64,000 bases of DNA from Selaginella moellendorffii (GCF_000143415.4 NW_003314266.1:1917139-1981138); one strand, 5' to 3'. Counted from the first letter of the stretch, positions 1 to 10,339 are shown. The notes: generated from the letters alone by a model not told the origin. A program made the numbers and translations.

Positions 1-440
1 TGATCCAGGGGCAATGTTGGTGAACACAGCCATGGGTAGAAAAGGACTTGGTGGGGACCGGAAAGGGGATATTGGGGAGGGTTATTCCCCATATCTGTGG
101 GCATCTTAAGAATGCTAAGGAGTGGATCTGGGATGATCACTCATGGACGGATGGCCTAGTCTTTGAGAGATTGGACTGTGATGTGGGTGGTGTCAGGCCA
201 CCGATATGACCAACGTGAATGGGCATGGCCTTAGTGTAATGGGCTGATATGCTAGTGGTACCTTAGGGTGTCGGTCATGGGATCGGACACGTGGAGCACT
301 TGGACCAAGTGCAAAGGTTGAGTGGCGGAGATGCCATTCTCGGGGCTAGCAAACCCAAGTCCAAAATAGGACTTATGGAGGTTGTGAGTGAGACTCCTCT
401 AAATGGTCGGAGGTGTGGTTAAATGACTAAAGTATAATGG
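1..440. other. no gene seen
   Basis: I see no coding stretch, RNA gene or clear repeat boundary here. The sequence directly precedes a decayed Ty3/gypsy polyprotein and may belong to the same or an older transposon, but no domain is legible. Confidence 0.4.
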
Positions 441-454
441 AAAAATTAGTCACT

Positions 455-1700
455 TACAGGTTGGTTGTATTACTCAGTGGGCTTTGAAGTTTCAAATATA
501 TGATTTTGATGTTGTTCATCGCTTGGGATGTTCTATGGCTGATGCTAATGCCTTTCTCGAGCTTCTCTTTCTTCTTCACTCTTTTCTCATGTTTCTAACG
601 AGCTTATTATTTCAACATTTGTAGATTTTCTAGATGAGGATTTTGTGCCGTCAACGGTTATTGTGCTTAATGTTCATTGTCCACAAGGTGCAAAGCAAGA
701 TCTACCTTCTCTTTACGAGGTTCACGAGGCTCAAAAAATTAAGTTATGGATTCGAAGGCTTCAAGATGGGTTTAAGATTTCTGCATCACTTACTGATAAT
801 TTGCCATTCTAGCATTTACATTCTCAATATCAATTTGAAGACCTTTTTTATTTTGTGGGGATGGATTCTGATGATCATTTACGGCTGGTGGTGCATTCAA
901 TCTTTATTCCACAGTTTTTCCATGCTTGCCATGGTTCTCTTATTTTAAGTGGGCATATGGGACATCATCATGTGACCGAGAAGCTATCTAACTCTTTCTA
1001 TTAGCCAAAAATATTACATGATATTATCCAATATGTGTGTAGCTGCATTTGGTGCTAAACTCATAACACTCCCCATCATGTTACATAAGGATGGTTGGAG
1101 TCAATTGTAGTTTCCCGTCCATTTGAGTTGGTGGCATTTGATTTTATGGGACATTTTCCATGATTGACTACTAGCAATGAATATGTTATTATTGCTTTTA
1201 ACTATTTGACTAATTAGGTGGAAGTTGATGCTTTTGCTAGCACCCATACAACTGTTGTTGGATATTTCCTTCTCAATCAAGTGGTGTTCCAAGATTTTTG
1301 TCCAGAGTGGATTCTTTTGGATAATAGTTTTATATTTATGGTTGAGGCATTTCATGTTTTGACGTCTTGGTTGGGGATACGCCACACTTCACGAATGCTT
1401 ATCATCCACAGTTAGACAGTTTGGTGGAATAGCTCGGTTGGACATTCAAATGGATGATTGCAAAGTACATGAACTTTTAGCATTCAGATTGGGATAGTTA
1501 TTTGCCATCTCTTCTATATACATATGTCACAAGGGTGCAAAGTTCTGTTAACACTACAACTTCCATCATCGTCCACTTATGGAATACAAAGTGAATAACT
1601 TGGTATTAATCCATTTTCCCCATTTTATGGTATGTGGTTTAACTAAAGAGTTCCTTGCTTAGTGAAAAGGATTGTATTGAGTGTTGTGGCAAGTTGAATT
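455..1700 (+). mobile_element. decayed Ty3/gypsy retrotransposon (RNase H end plus integrase)
   Basis: Broken-frame translation shows, in order, a WALKFQIYDFDVVHRLG-like segment (end of the gypsy RNase H domain, about 478-530); a GHMGHHHVTEKL segment followed by a C..C pair (integrase zinc-binding region, about 945-1065); then VAFDFMGHFP, ILLDN and AYHPQ (integrase core, about 1120-1430); and a weak tail to about 1700. This order is that of chromovirus-like Ty3/gypsy pol. Stop codons and frameshifts interrupt it throughout, so it is a dead remnant. No gag, protease or reverse transcriptase is visible and the upstream part lies outside the window or is lost. Longest open pieces are 634-948 and 1218-1415; neither is a gene. 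Confidence 0.85.
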
Positions 1701-2459
1701 GCAAGTTTATGAGGTTTTGCATGACATCCAATAAGCTAATCCTCTAGAAATTGTGCATATGCAATAATTAAAAAACTTCGTACAAAGGGATTATGAATAA
1801 TTAATACCACCTATAGATCTACTAATACCTCCTCCTAATGTTCTCTAGATCCCAGTCTATCTACAAAAGAACTTTAATGGTCTTCCATTATTCTGAGATA
1901 AAGTCCAAGTATACAGGTACAATGCTATATATTAATATTAGCATAGTGGGATTTTAATAATTGTTAGATTGGTTTTAATCCAGACCCCTTGCTCCTATAT
2001 ATAAGCTAGGGTTTTTAGGTTAATTAATATGCATATTTTCTGTATTCCCTCTCCATATTTCATACACTTATAATTGCAAATAAATATAATTCAATATATA
2101 TATATATATAAATAAATATTAATATTAACATTACTTTATTTTAATGTTAAAATTAATTTAAACATAAAAACAAAGAAATTATCCAAATTATTAAAAATTT
2201 ATTTAAGGTTACATTTTTTAATAAATATTTTTCCATAAATATATAGCAAAGATAAATACTATAATCTTTTACCCACTAATTCATAATTTTACATGATTTA
2301 ATTCATTAGTCTGTCATAAAAAAATTCCTATATAGATACAGCAATTATAGTTGTCTAGCCATTTTATGAAAGAATCAACAACTCCAAGAGACCAATTACA
2401 CCAATAAATATTTATATTCATGAAGCAAGAGGACCAATCACACCGAGAAATATTGATAC
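1701..2459. other. AT-rich intergenic DNA, possible LTR remnant
   Basis: No gene. A TATATATAAG box near 1997-2007, about 40 bases after a TGTTAGATTGG segment, could be the U3/R region of the 3' LTR of the preceding gypsy remnant, but no second LTR is in the window to confirm it. A short (TA)n tract lies at about 2095-2110. From about 2380 the sequence is the 3' flank of the oxygenase gene on the minus strand and includes a short repeated ACCAATYACACC/ATGAAGCAAG motif. Confidence 0.4.
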
Positions 2460-3555
2460 TCATGAAGCAAGTGAAACAAGAATTTGTCGCTCCCTGGAGA
2501 AGCATTTCTCCCTTGAGTGTAGAACAGCAGAGTTGTCCACTAAAAGGATGTCACCTTTCTCCCATGGAAACGCCACCTCTTCCTTAAGCATTATCTCCAC
2601 GAGTTCATCGGCAGCTTGATCTTCGAGCAGCGTTCCATCTTCAAATTTGAGCGTTGTTGCTGGCAAATCTTTGTGCTTCTTGCGGACCTCCACGAAGAAA
2701 CCAATGGCCGAGAAGAATGCCATCCTTCCAGCCGTGTCCTTTCTAAACAAGGGAGCCACTGGTTTTCTCTCGAGAAACACTCCTCCGTCCGGAAGCCAAG
2801 TCAGACCAATGTTCTTTTCCGCGGCCCTGTATCATCGAAAGAAAGCTTTGATGAGTGAGCCCCACGGATTAAACTTGAACAGAGGACGTTTCTTACTTGA
2901 TCTCGGCAGATTGCTTGTCACCGGCTGAAAGTCGTGACTTCCAGGCGTTCTCGCTTAAGAAAGAGCAGTGAACAATGCGCCCTTTGTCGCGAAGTTGCTC
3001 TGCTAAGTGATCTCTCTCAAGAATTCGCTTGTAAACGACGTGACCTGGAACAATCGGAGTGGCTCCTCCAGTTCCAGGCTCTGGAGCTTTCTCCGCAAAA
3101 AATATGACCTTTTCCGGTGGTTTCTCAAGCTGGAACACGAAGAAAAAGTAGATGTGAAAGAAAAAAAGAAAGAAAGATCTTACATAAGCTGCCTCGTTGT
3201 GGTAGCCAAGGTACCAATCCAGCGGGAAATCATTGGCAGTGAAAACCTTTCCAAAGACTTTCTTTCGATAAGCCCCTCCACCCATCTCCAAGTAAGGGTA
3301 CTCCTCCCATCCCAGCGCATCGATTATGGAGTCAAGCTCCTGCGCTGTCCATACCTCAAATCCTCGCAGCAAAACCGCGCCACTCTTGACTAGCCATTCC
3401 TCCAGCCGCGATCGCTGCTCCTCAATTCGCAGCGCGCCAGCGAGCGCTCCAGCGTCCTTGGGAGATTCATCGGCGGGAGCGAGGACCAGCGGGAATGGCG
3501 ATCCATCCTCGAGCTTCTTCTGGAAAGGGAGGGATACTTGCGAGAAGGAAGCCAT
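2460..3555 (-). CDS. clavaminate synthase-like oxygenase, copy A
   Basis: Exons 3184-3555, 2897-3129 and 2460-2826 (minus strand) join in frame to 323 residues. The protein resembles the Arabidopsis At3g21360 'clavaminate synthase-like' family of TauD/TfdA Fe(II)/2-oxoglutarate-dependent dioxygenases; the substrate of these plant proteins is not established. Visible features: RGFEVWTAQE in the N-terminal third; GYHNEAAY just before the first intron, giving the Fe ligands His-x-Glu; GGATPIVPG after it; and near the C terminus DNSAVLHSRE with the distal His, followed by an Arg expected to bind 2-oxoglutarate. Intron phases are identical to those of the copies at 15191-16298 and 16458-17575, so the three are recent paralogues. 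Nothing is broken. The start is the first ATG, matching copy B. Confidence 0.88.
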
Positions 3556-3589
3556 GATTGTGCCACGACTTTCGAGAAGTCTAGTTGTA

Positions 3590-3720
3590 TTATAACATTA
3601 TTGACTTTTGAGCCCTCGCAACCTCTGTTCTCAAGCAGGCGGAACTCGCGTGTTACGTTCGGCTCGCTCAGCAGCAGATGCTCCAAGTTCACACCCGGCC
3701 TCAGCTCGTTCGCAATTCGC
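3590..3720 (-). other. short coding-like fragment with LRPGVNLE motif
   Basis: On the minus strand an open segment contains the motif LRPGVNLEH followed by a LLENRG ending. A related segment, LRPGVDLEQ followed by AENRG, lies on the plus strand at about 4310-4420. I do not recognise the family. The two look like inverted paralogous scraps on either side of a PPR pseudogene fragment. Neither forms a gene model. Confidence 0.3.
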
Positions 3721-3844
3721 AGTGCTACGTTCCTCTGCTCCTCAGGACATCGTGAGGCGAACAGCCAGCTTCAAGCCACTCATTGCCCATCCGGTCAAAG
3801 CTAAGCTTGTGCTTTCGGGATAAAGCCAGTACGGGCATACGGCC

Positions 3845-4035
3845 TTGCCAGAATCACGTCTCGTGGACGGCCATGATTGCCGCATTTTCTCTGCGGGGAA
3901 ACCTGGAATATGTTTGACATGCCCAAAAAGGGCATGTGGAAGAGGCCAAGCTAATTGTTGATTCCTTGCCCGAGCAAGATCAAGTCTCATTGAACGCACT
4001 ACTCTCTGCGTACACCGCAAAAATGGAAACTCAAT
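3845..4035 (+). pseudogene. PPR pseudogene fragment
   Basis: Two S-type PPR motifs are readable on the plus strand: QNHVSWTAMIAAFSLRGNL, then after a stop codon and frame change AQKGHVEEAKLIVDSLPEQ and LNALLSAYTAK. The order 'SWTAMIAAF ... GHVEEAK ... LPEQDQVSLNALLSAY' is that of the tandem 31-residue repeats seen in the intact gene at 4423-6693, but only about two repeats remain and the frame is broken. No start codon or tail is present. Confidence 0.7.
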
Positions 4036-4422
4036 CCATAGATTCTCTCTTGCAGCATGAGCTTGCCAGCGAGTGGGACGTTGGGAAGAGGGTTGCGATC
4101 GCTACACTAGTATTGGAAAACCAAGATGAGGATCCAATTGCTGGTGAGACTTACTCCTTGACAAGCAAGAGGTCACCATGATTAAACTTAATGGACAGCG
4201 GCGCCGCTTATTCCACCAGCATGAATGTCTCCATTCCACATTCCAAACGGGACAAAGAGTGCTGGCAGCCCAAGCGGCAAATGCCGGAAAAGCTACGCCA
4301 TCTTTCGTATGCTGAGGCCGGGTGTGGACTTGGAGCAGCAGGAAGTAAGCGAGCTCCGCCGGGCTGAAAACAGGGGTGAGCTCAGTTTGAGGATTCACAA
4401 AGTCAATGTCAATCTCCTCTAA
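4036..4422 (+). other. no intact gene; small coding-like fragment
   Basis: The sequence after the PPR fragment stays open to 4181 without recognisable motifs. At about 4310-4420 a plus-strand segment reads LRPGVDLEQ ... AENRG and ends at a stop at 4420-4422, resembling the minus-strand fragment at 3590-3720. No gene can be supported. Confidence 0.3.
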
Positions 4423-6693
4423 TCAGATAAAAGTTTCGATGTCTACCATCGAATTGGAAAGACATGAGCTCTTTGATGCCAAGATATAGCTTGGTGCATC
4501 CATGAGCTTAATGTTACAAAAGTTTCCTTGTTTCTTTTGATAATATACACATGAAGAGATAAAACACTTGAAATCAACACTGTCTGGTGTATATGGCATG
4601 GTCTCAAGAAGTTCTTCAGCAGCTCTGATGTGGCCTGTTCTCCCCAAGGTATAAATCACACAGCAAAAGTGTTGCTTAGTTGGAACCAGCCCATAATCAA
4701 CACACATAGACAAGAAATAGCATCTTACTCTCTCTAAGGAAGCAACATGATTGCAAGCAACAAGAGCAGGCACAAAGCATGTACAATCTGCATTGTAATA
4801 CAGTGGAAACATCTCAAATACATGGAATGTTTCCCTGAATCTAGCACTACAGGCATAAGCACTCAGAATTGCTGACCAAGAAACCATGTTTTGGGTTGGC
4901 ATTGTGTCAAATACTTTCTTTGCTTTCGAGACTTGACCATTCTGAGCGTATGCTGATAGAAAGGCATTCCACACAACCTGGTTCCGCTGGGTATTCATAT
5001 TCCAAAATATCCTCTCGGCTTCCTCCACATGCCCATTGTGGGCATATGCGACAAGCATGGCTGTCCAGGATACCAGGTCCTTTTCGGGCATCATATCAAA
5101 AACACTCCTTGCTCCATCAACATCGCATTCCAAAGCATACACAGAAATAATAGAGTTAAAAGAAATCTGATTCCCTTGGAGCATACATCGATTTATCTGC
5201 TTAGCTTTCTCAAACAAACCATTTTGAGCATATGCATAGATCATAATGTTACAAGAGATAACATCCCGTTCCTTTATAAGTTTAACGAAAACTTTCTCCG
5301 CACTTTCAATGTCTCCAAACTTGGCATAGGCAGTCAAGAGGCTGTTCCAAGAAATTTGGTCTTGACAAGGCATGTTGTCAAATATGCTCTTTGTTTCCTC
5401 AGGATGCCCACTTATGGCGTTTGCTGCAAGCCGTGTGTTCCATGACACACTATCCCACTGCTGCATATTACTAAAAAATGTCTCTAATTCACTCAATTTC
5501 CCGCTTTGAGAAACTGCCTCTAAAACTATGTTCCATGACATTTGATCTCTACATGGCATGTTTGCAAAGAGACTCTTGACAAGCTCTAAACACCCGTTTA
5601 AAACACACGCTGACAACACGGAGTTCCAAGAGATTGTGTCGTGCTCTGGCATGGAATTGAAGAGAGCTCGACATTCTTCCAAGTGATCTAGCTTCTGGGC
5701 CTCGGCAGCCAGCATTGTGTTCCAAGAAACTTGGTTTCGTTGAGGCATGCTTCTAAAAAGCCTCCACGCTTGTGTGGAAAGACCTCCACGGAGCAACGCC
5801 GCCAGCATAGAATTCCACGTCATTAGCTCCCACTCTGGCATGCTTTCAAAGACTCTCTTGGCCTCCTCCAAGTGCCCAGAGCAGGCATATGCTGCTAGCA
5901 TAGAATTCCACGTCACTTGGCTCCTCTGCGGAATGTGATAGAAGAGATGCTCCGACGCTTCCACGTTTCCTACGTGGGCATACGACGTCAGCAGCACATT
6001 CCACGTCACCAAATCCCTCTCGAGCATCCCGTTAAACACTCGTAAAGATTCGCACATATGCCCTGTTTGGGCATATGCCGTCAGCATTGCCGTGCAACAG
6101 ACCGAATCCCACCTTGGCATATTCTCAAAAATATATTCTGCTACTTTATAATCACTTGCACGGAGGCACGTAGTCAACATGGCGCACCACGCCACCTGGT
6201 TCTTGAAGAGCATATTCTCAAAGAGGTCCTTTGCCTTGTCAATATGCCCGCATTGGGCATATGCCGTTAGCATGGAAGTTTGCGAGACCAGATCCCACTC
6301 CGGCATCCTGTCAAACATCTCTCTGGCCTTGACGTGATTCCCGTCCTTGGCATATGCCGAAAGCATCGCATTCCAGGAGAGAATCCCTCGATGCTCTTCC
6401 GGCATGGAATCAAACAGGCACTTGGCATCCGCTAGATTCCCATTGCGGGAATATACCGAGATCATAGTCACCCAGGTGAATGTGTTCTTTGGATTCACGG
6501 ACTCGAAAGCCCGTACAGCGTCGCTCACGCTCCCAGACCTTCCGTACATCTCCACGAGCTTGTTGAGTAAGAAGGTGTCGTCCGGACGAAGAGATTCCCG
6601 GATGCTTGCATCGATTCTCCTTGCGATCGACAGGCTTTTGCATGACTGGAGAAGCTCCAAAGAGAGGCTGCGATCCATATTAACATTTTCCAA
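4423..6693 (-). CDS. pentatricopeptide repeat protein, 756 aa, single exon
   Basis: An uninterrupted 756-codon frame encodes about twenty tandem PPR motifs. Most are about 31-residue S-type units of the pattern F(D/E)xMPxxDxxSWNxxLxAYAxxGHxxxAK. PPR proteins are helical-hairpin RNA-binding proteins of mitochondria and plastids that act in editing, splicing or stability of single transcripts. The C-terminal part (CVDYGLVPTKQHF, then TLGRTGHIRAAEELLETMP) is the usual S2/E1 lead-in, but the E1 motif is degenerate and no DYW deaminase follows, so any editing role would need a partner in trans. No transit peptide is obvious; the N terminus begins directly with an LLQSCKS helix. The start lies 111 bp from the start of the divergent PPR gene at 6805. 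Confidence 0.9.
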   Translation of the reverse strand: MENVNMDRSLSLELLQSCKSLSIARRIDASIRESLRPDDTFLLNKLVEMYGRSGSVSDAVRAFESVNPKNTFTWVTMISVYSRNGNLADAKCLFDSMPEEHRGILSWNAMLSAYAKDGNHVKAREMFDRMPEWDLVSQTSMLTAYAQCGHIDKAKDLFENMLFKNQVAWCAMLTTCLRASDYKVAEYIFENMPRWDSVCCTAMLTAYAQTGHMCESLRVFNGMLERDLVTWNVLLTSYAHVGNVEASEHLFYHIPQRSQVTWNSMLAAYACSGHLEEAKRVFESMPEWELMTWNSMLAALLRGGLSTQAWRLFRSMPQRNQVSWNTMLAAEAQKLDHLEECRALFNSMPEHDTISWNSVLSACVLNGCLELVKSLFANMPCRDQMSWNIVLEAVSQSGKLSELETFFSNMQQWDSVSWNTRLAANAISGHPEETKSIFDNMPCQDQISWNSLLTAYAKFGDIESAEKVFVKLIKERDVISCNIMIYAYAQNGLFEKAKQINRCMLQGNQISFNSIISVYALECDVDGARSVFDMMPEKDLVSWTAMLVAYAHNGHVEEAERIFWNMNTQRNQVVWNAFLSAYAQNGQVSKAKKVFDTMPTQNMVSWSAILSAYACSARFRETFHVFEMFPLYYNADCTCFVPALVACNHVASLERVRCYFLSMCVDYGLVPTKQHFCCVIYTLGRTGHIRAAEELLETMPYTPDSVDFKCFISSCVYYQKKQGNFCNIKLMDAPSYILASKSSCLSNSMVDIETFI

Positions 6694-6804
6694 TTTTTAG
6701 GGTTCTTGGAGGGAAGGAGCGGCGATGGCGGCATTCTTTGCCGCGCCATCGCCGCATTGCGATCTAGCTGCTTAGAATCTTGGATCCGAATTCTGGCATC
6801 GGGC
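6694..6804. promoter_or_regulatory. 111-bp divergent promoter region between two PPR genes
   Basis: The start codons of the minus-strand PPR gene (6693) and the plus-strand PPR gene (6805) are only 111 bp apart, so the 5' leaders and core promoter must be shared or overlap the neighbouring leader. An out-of-frame upstream ORF of 16 codons plus stop (6724-6774, ATG GCG ... TAG) lies in the leader of the plus-strand gene if transcription starts before it. No TATA box is seen. Confidence 0.55.
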
Positions 6805-9495
6805 ATGGATAGCACTTCTAAACAGGCTGCTGTTCTTCGCAATCCCGAGATTTCCAAGGAAGAAAAGAGCTCCTTCAAATCGGCTCTTCTTGCGGGGCTG
6901 AAATCGTGTGGGAGCTCCAAGAATCTTGCCAAGGGGAAGAAGCTCCACACGGATGCGATCGAGAGGGGCCAGGAATCGGACGTGTACGTCGCGAATACGC
7001 TCATCAATATGTACGCGCAGTGTGGCGCCATGGCCAACGCGAGCAGGCTCTTTGAAGCGATGGCTTATCACACGGTGGTCTCGTGGAATGTGTTGCTACT
7101 GGGCTATGCTACCAACGGAGAGGAAGAACTCGCGCTGGAGCTCTTTGTAGGAATGAGGCTTGAGGGGCTGCTTCCCGACGCTTTCACCTTTGTTGCCGGA
7201 TTGAAGGCCTGCGCCAAGCTGGGAAAGTCTCGAAGGAATGGGAATGCTGGTGCTCGATCGAAGCTGGGGTTGATCAAAGGGAGGGCTGTCCACTCGCAAG
7301 CTGCTAGCAGCGGTCTCGACACAAACATTCTCGTGGCTTCCAACTTGGTGAGTATGTACGCACAGTGTGGAAGTTTGCTTGATGCTCGGCGGATTTTTGA
7401 CAGGATGGAGACTAGTACTCGGCTGCTGGTTTGCTGGAATGTTTTGATGAATGGATACGCGGAGAATCAACCAGAGGTGGCGCTGGAGCTTTTCGGCCGC
7501 ATGGACTGTGAACCGAACGGGGTGACGTTTTGCGCTGCTCTGAAAGCTTGGACGAGTCTAGCTGCGAAGGAACAAGGGGATTTGCTGGTCGATGGAAGGA
7601 TTGTTAAGGTGGTGGCTTTGGCACAGGGGAAGGCTATCCACGAACGAGCAGAAAAGTCCGGGCTTGGATCGGACACTTACGTTGCGAGCGCGTTGGTGAG
7701 TTTCTACGCTAGGTGTGGAAGCGTGGAGGATGCGAAGGAAGTTTTTCGGGGGGCATCAAGTCACACAGGTGTTTGGAACGCTATGGTACGAGCCTACGTA
7801 GAAAATGGACTGGAAGAACAGGCTCTGGAACTCTTCGAACGCATGATACCGCCACCCGACGCTGTGACTTTCTTGGCAGCTCTGAAAGCTTGCGCGAACT
7901 TGGCAACCAGAGACGACGTCGATGACAAGCTCGGTAAAGTTTTGTCACTCGAAAAGGCCAGGGCCATCGACTGCGAATGTGAAAAACAGGGATTCGATCG
8001 AGATGTTTACATCTCGAGCGCGCTGGTGAATGCTTTTGCGAGATGTGGCAGCATGGTTGATGCCAAGAGAGTTTTCGACAGGTTTCCGGGGACTCAAACT
8101 CTAGTGACTTGGAACGTCCTTCTTCTCGGCTACGCAGAGAACGATGACGAAGAACGGGCTCTAAACTTATTCGCTGGCTTGCTTCGAGACAACGAACACA
8201 GCACTACAGAAGAACTTACGTTTGTCGCGGTGCTGAAAGCTTGCATAAACCTGGCTCTGAAGGAGGAATGCCCAGAAGGAAGGAAGATCAAAGCATCGTC
8301 ACTTTCGAAAGGAAAGTTTGTCCACTCGCAAGCTACGCAGCGTGGATTCGAGAGTGGAACTTTAGTCGGGAACACGCTGATAGATTTTTACATGAAGTGC
8401 GGCACTCCGGTACGTGCATGGCTCGTCTTCCAGGCGATGGGATCCTCAACAGCAGTGACTTGGACGAGTATGATACTAGGATCCACCGAAAACGGGGACG
8501 CAGAGTTTGCGCTGGATTTGTTCTTCTCGATGGAGCAGTGCTGTGTTCCCGACGCGCAAGCCATCGTAGCAGCGCTCAAGGCTTGCACTGGCCTGGCAGC
8601 AAGAGAAGAAGGCCGAGTTTTGGAAGGCAAGCTCGTCAAGACTAAGTCTCTGGAGATCGGGAAGGCGATTCACATCGAGGCTGTGGAACTCGGCCACGAA
8701 TCAAACAGCTACGTCGCGAGCACGCTGGTGGACATGTACGCAAAGTGTGGAAGCATGGAGAACTCCCGCGAGATCTTCTACCGGAGCCAGCAGCAGCAGC
8801 GATCGGTGGTGTCATGGACGGCCCTCATCTTTGGGTACGCGGAGAACGGCGAGGCCGCGCAAGCTCTGGAGGAGTTCTCGCGGATGAGAACGGTGGAAGC
8901 TCTTCGTCCAAACGCTCAAACTCTAGCGACCGCGCTCAGCGCATGCAGTAGCGCTGTGGCTCTGGAGCTGGGACGAGCCGTCCACGCCGAAGCCTGCCGA
9001 TTTGGACACGATTGCGAGAGCATCCTCGCGAACTGCCTCATGGACATGTACTCCAAGTGTGGAGATCTCGCGGCGGCGCAGCGTGTGCTCGACTCGACCG
9101 AGTTTCCCGACTCGGTGGCATGGAACACGGTCATCGCGGGGTTTAGCCGAGTGGGCGATTGGAAGATGGCGTTTGATCTCTTTGGGGAGATGCTGGGCCG
9201 CGGGATTCCACCCGTCGGCGCTACGTTTGTGTGCCTCCTCACGGCTTGCAGCCACGCCGGGCTCGTCGCCAAGGGAATGGAGTTCTTCCAGGCAATGCAA
9301 ACCAAGTATGGGGTGTCTCCACAGATCGAGCACTGGACTTGCCTTGTGGATCTCCTGTGCCGCGCGTACGAGCTGGATCACGCCATTGCGCTCGCGCGGA
9401 GCTTGCCTTGCGGGAAAGCAGACGAGTTCGTGTGGACGACGATCGTTAACGCGTGCAAAATGGCGGGGAAGCATCACAAATATCAAAATTTTTAG
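6805..9495 (+). CDS. pentatricopeptide repeat protein, PLS-type, about 896 aa
   Basis: Single-exon PPR gene. The frame is open from 6706, but the first in-frame ATG is at 6805 (MDSTSKQAAV), giving 896 residues. The repeats are in P-L-S order (AGLKSCGSSKNLAKGKKLH, NTLINMYAQCG, SWNVLLLGYATNG and so on), unlike the S-only neighbour at 4423-6693. Five of the L-to-P junctions carry lysine- and glutamate-rich insertions of about 15-20 residues before the KGKxxHxxA helix. The C terminus has the S2-type LTACSHAGLVAKG and HWTCLVDLL stretch but stops inside E1 (VWTTIVNACKMAG), so E2 and DYW are missing. The role is inferred to be organelle RNA binding. The truncated tail may be a recent loss, or another protein may supply the E/DYW module. 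Confidence 0.88.
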   Translation: MDSTSKQAAVLRNPEISKEEKSSFKSALLAGLKSCGSSKNLAKGKKLHTDAIERGQESDVYVANTLINMYAQCGAMANASRLFEAMAYHTVVSWNVLLLGYATNGEEELALELFVGMRLEGLLPDAFTFVAGLKACAKLGKSRRNGNAGARSKLGLIKGRAVHSQAASSGLDTNILVASNLVSMYAQCGSLLDARRIFDRMETSTRLLVCWNVLMNGYAENQPEVALELFGRMDCEPNGVTFCAALKAWTSLAAKEQGDLLVDGRIVKVVALAQGKAIHERAEKSGLGSDTYVASALVSFYARCGSVEDAKEVFRGASSHTGVWNAMVRAYVENGLEEQALELFERMIPPPDAVTFLAALKACANLATRDDVDDKLGKVLSLEKARAIDCECEKQGFDRDVYISSALVNAFARCGSMVDAKRVFDRFPGTQTLVTWNVLLLGYAENDDEERALNLFAGLLRDNEHSTTEELTFVAVLKACINLALKEECPEGRKIKASSLSKGKFVHSQATQRGFESGTLVGNTLIDFYMKCGTPVRAWLVFQAMGSSTAVTWTSMILGSTENGDAEFALDLFFSMEQCCVPDAQAIVAALKACTGLAAREEGRVLEGKLVKTKSLEIGKAIHIEAVELGHESNSYVASTLVDMYAKCGSMENSREIFYRSQQQQRSVVSWTALIFGYAENGEAAQALEEFSRMRTVEALRPNAQTLATALSACSSAVALELGRAVHAEACRFGHDCESILANCLMDMYSKCGDLAAAQRVLDSTEFPDSVAWNTVIAGFSRVGDWKMAFDLFGEMLGRGIPPVGATFVCLLTACSHAGLVAKGMEFFQAMQTKYGVSPQIEHWTCLVDLLCRAYELDHAIALARSLPCGKADEFVWTTIVNACKMAGKHHKYQNF

Positions 9496-9614
9496 CTCTT
9501 CGTCAACTTTGTCCAAGAACCCTAATCTTCTAGCCTGTCTATCTTTCCAAGGTTCCTTAAGTGGACTGTAAACAATATAAGGCTAAACTTCGTCCAAAAC
9601 CCTAATCAAGGTAG

Positions 9615-10244
9615 ATGGATCGACGGAAGGGTCCGCTGGCGGAAACGATAAGGGCTTGTGTCACCTTGGGCGTTGTGCTATTGTTTGTAGTAGGTGTCTT
9701 CGTGATCTCGTGGCTTGCATGGCGCGTCCATCTCCACGAGCCATGGTGCGAGTTCCAGGACGTGAAGGTCTCGTACATCAAGCTCCCTTCGAACACCACG
9801 TCGGGTCTCTTATCCAAGCTCGACTTCCAGTTCCAGTGCCTGAACTCCAAGCACCGCAACTTCGAGAACGTGATAAAGGTCAAGTTCACAGAATTCGACG
9901 TGGGCGTTAGTTACCGCGGGGTGGATCTTACAGGCCAGCAGTTTGACTTTCATAGCTTTGTGCTTCCAAAGAACGGTGTTGTGCCTGTGAAGCGGAGCGT
10001 CATGGTGAATGAGACGAGTCTTCCAATGGAACACTTGGAGCAGCTGAGGGCAGACATTGGATCTGGGAGTGTGCCACTCTCTGCGGCAATCCATGCCCGT
10101 GCTTCCTGGGGGATTAGTCAGGGTACCATGGATGCCAGGGTTTTGTGTGGATTGACTATGATTCTTCCACAGTTTGGTGACACTACCGCAACAAATATCG
10201 GTTTTGATGGCCAGGATAAGTGCCCTGTCCTTTTGTCTTACTAG
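9615..10244 (+). CDS. NDR1/HIN1-like (NHL) LEA-2 family membrane protein
   Basis: A 209-residue single-exon protein. A short basic N terminus (MDRRKGPLAE) is followed by one hydrophobic membrane segment at about residues 13-36 (VTLGVVLLFVVGVFVISWLA), then an extracytosolic beta-rich LEA_2 domain with EFQDVKVSYIKL and several possible N-glycosylation sites (NTTS, NETS). This layout is that of NHL proteins, type II plasma-membrane proteins linked to pathogen response and stress in flowering plants. The exact role here is unknown. The start is the first ATG, 119 bp after the stop of the PPR gene. Confidence 0.75.
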   Translation: MDRRKGPLAETIRACVTLGVVLLFVVGVFVISWLAWRVHLHEPWCEFQDVKVSYIKLPSNTTSGLLSKLDFQFQCLNSKHRNFENVIKVKFTEFDVGVSYRGVDLTGQQFDFHSFVLPKNGVVPVKRSVMVNETSLPMEHLEQLRADIGSGSVPLSAAIHARASWGISQGTMDARVLCGLTMILPQFGDTTATNIGFDGQDKCPVLLSY

Positions 10245-10339
10245 TTATTAGTTTTATGTGATTTATCCGCTAGTATAGCTAGAAACGAGTTAATTTCCTT
10301 TTACTAACTACAAGAACGCTTTGTCTAACTATAAGCTTT

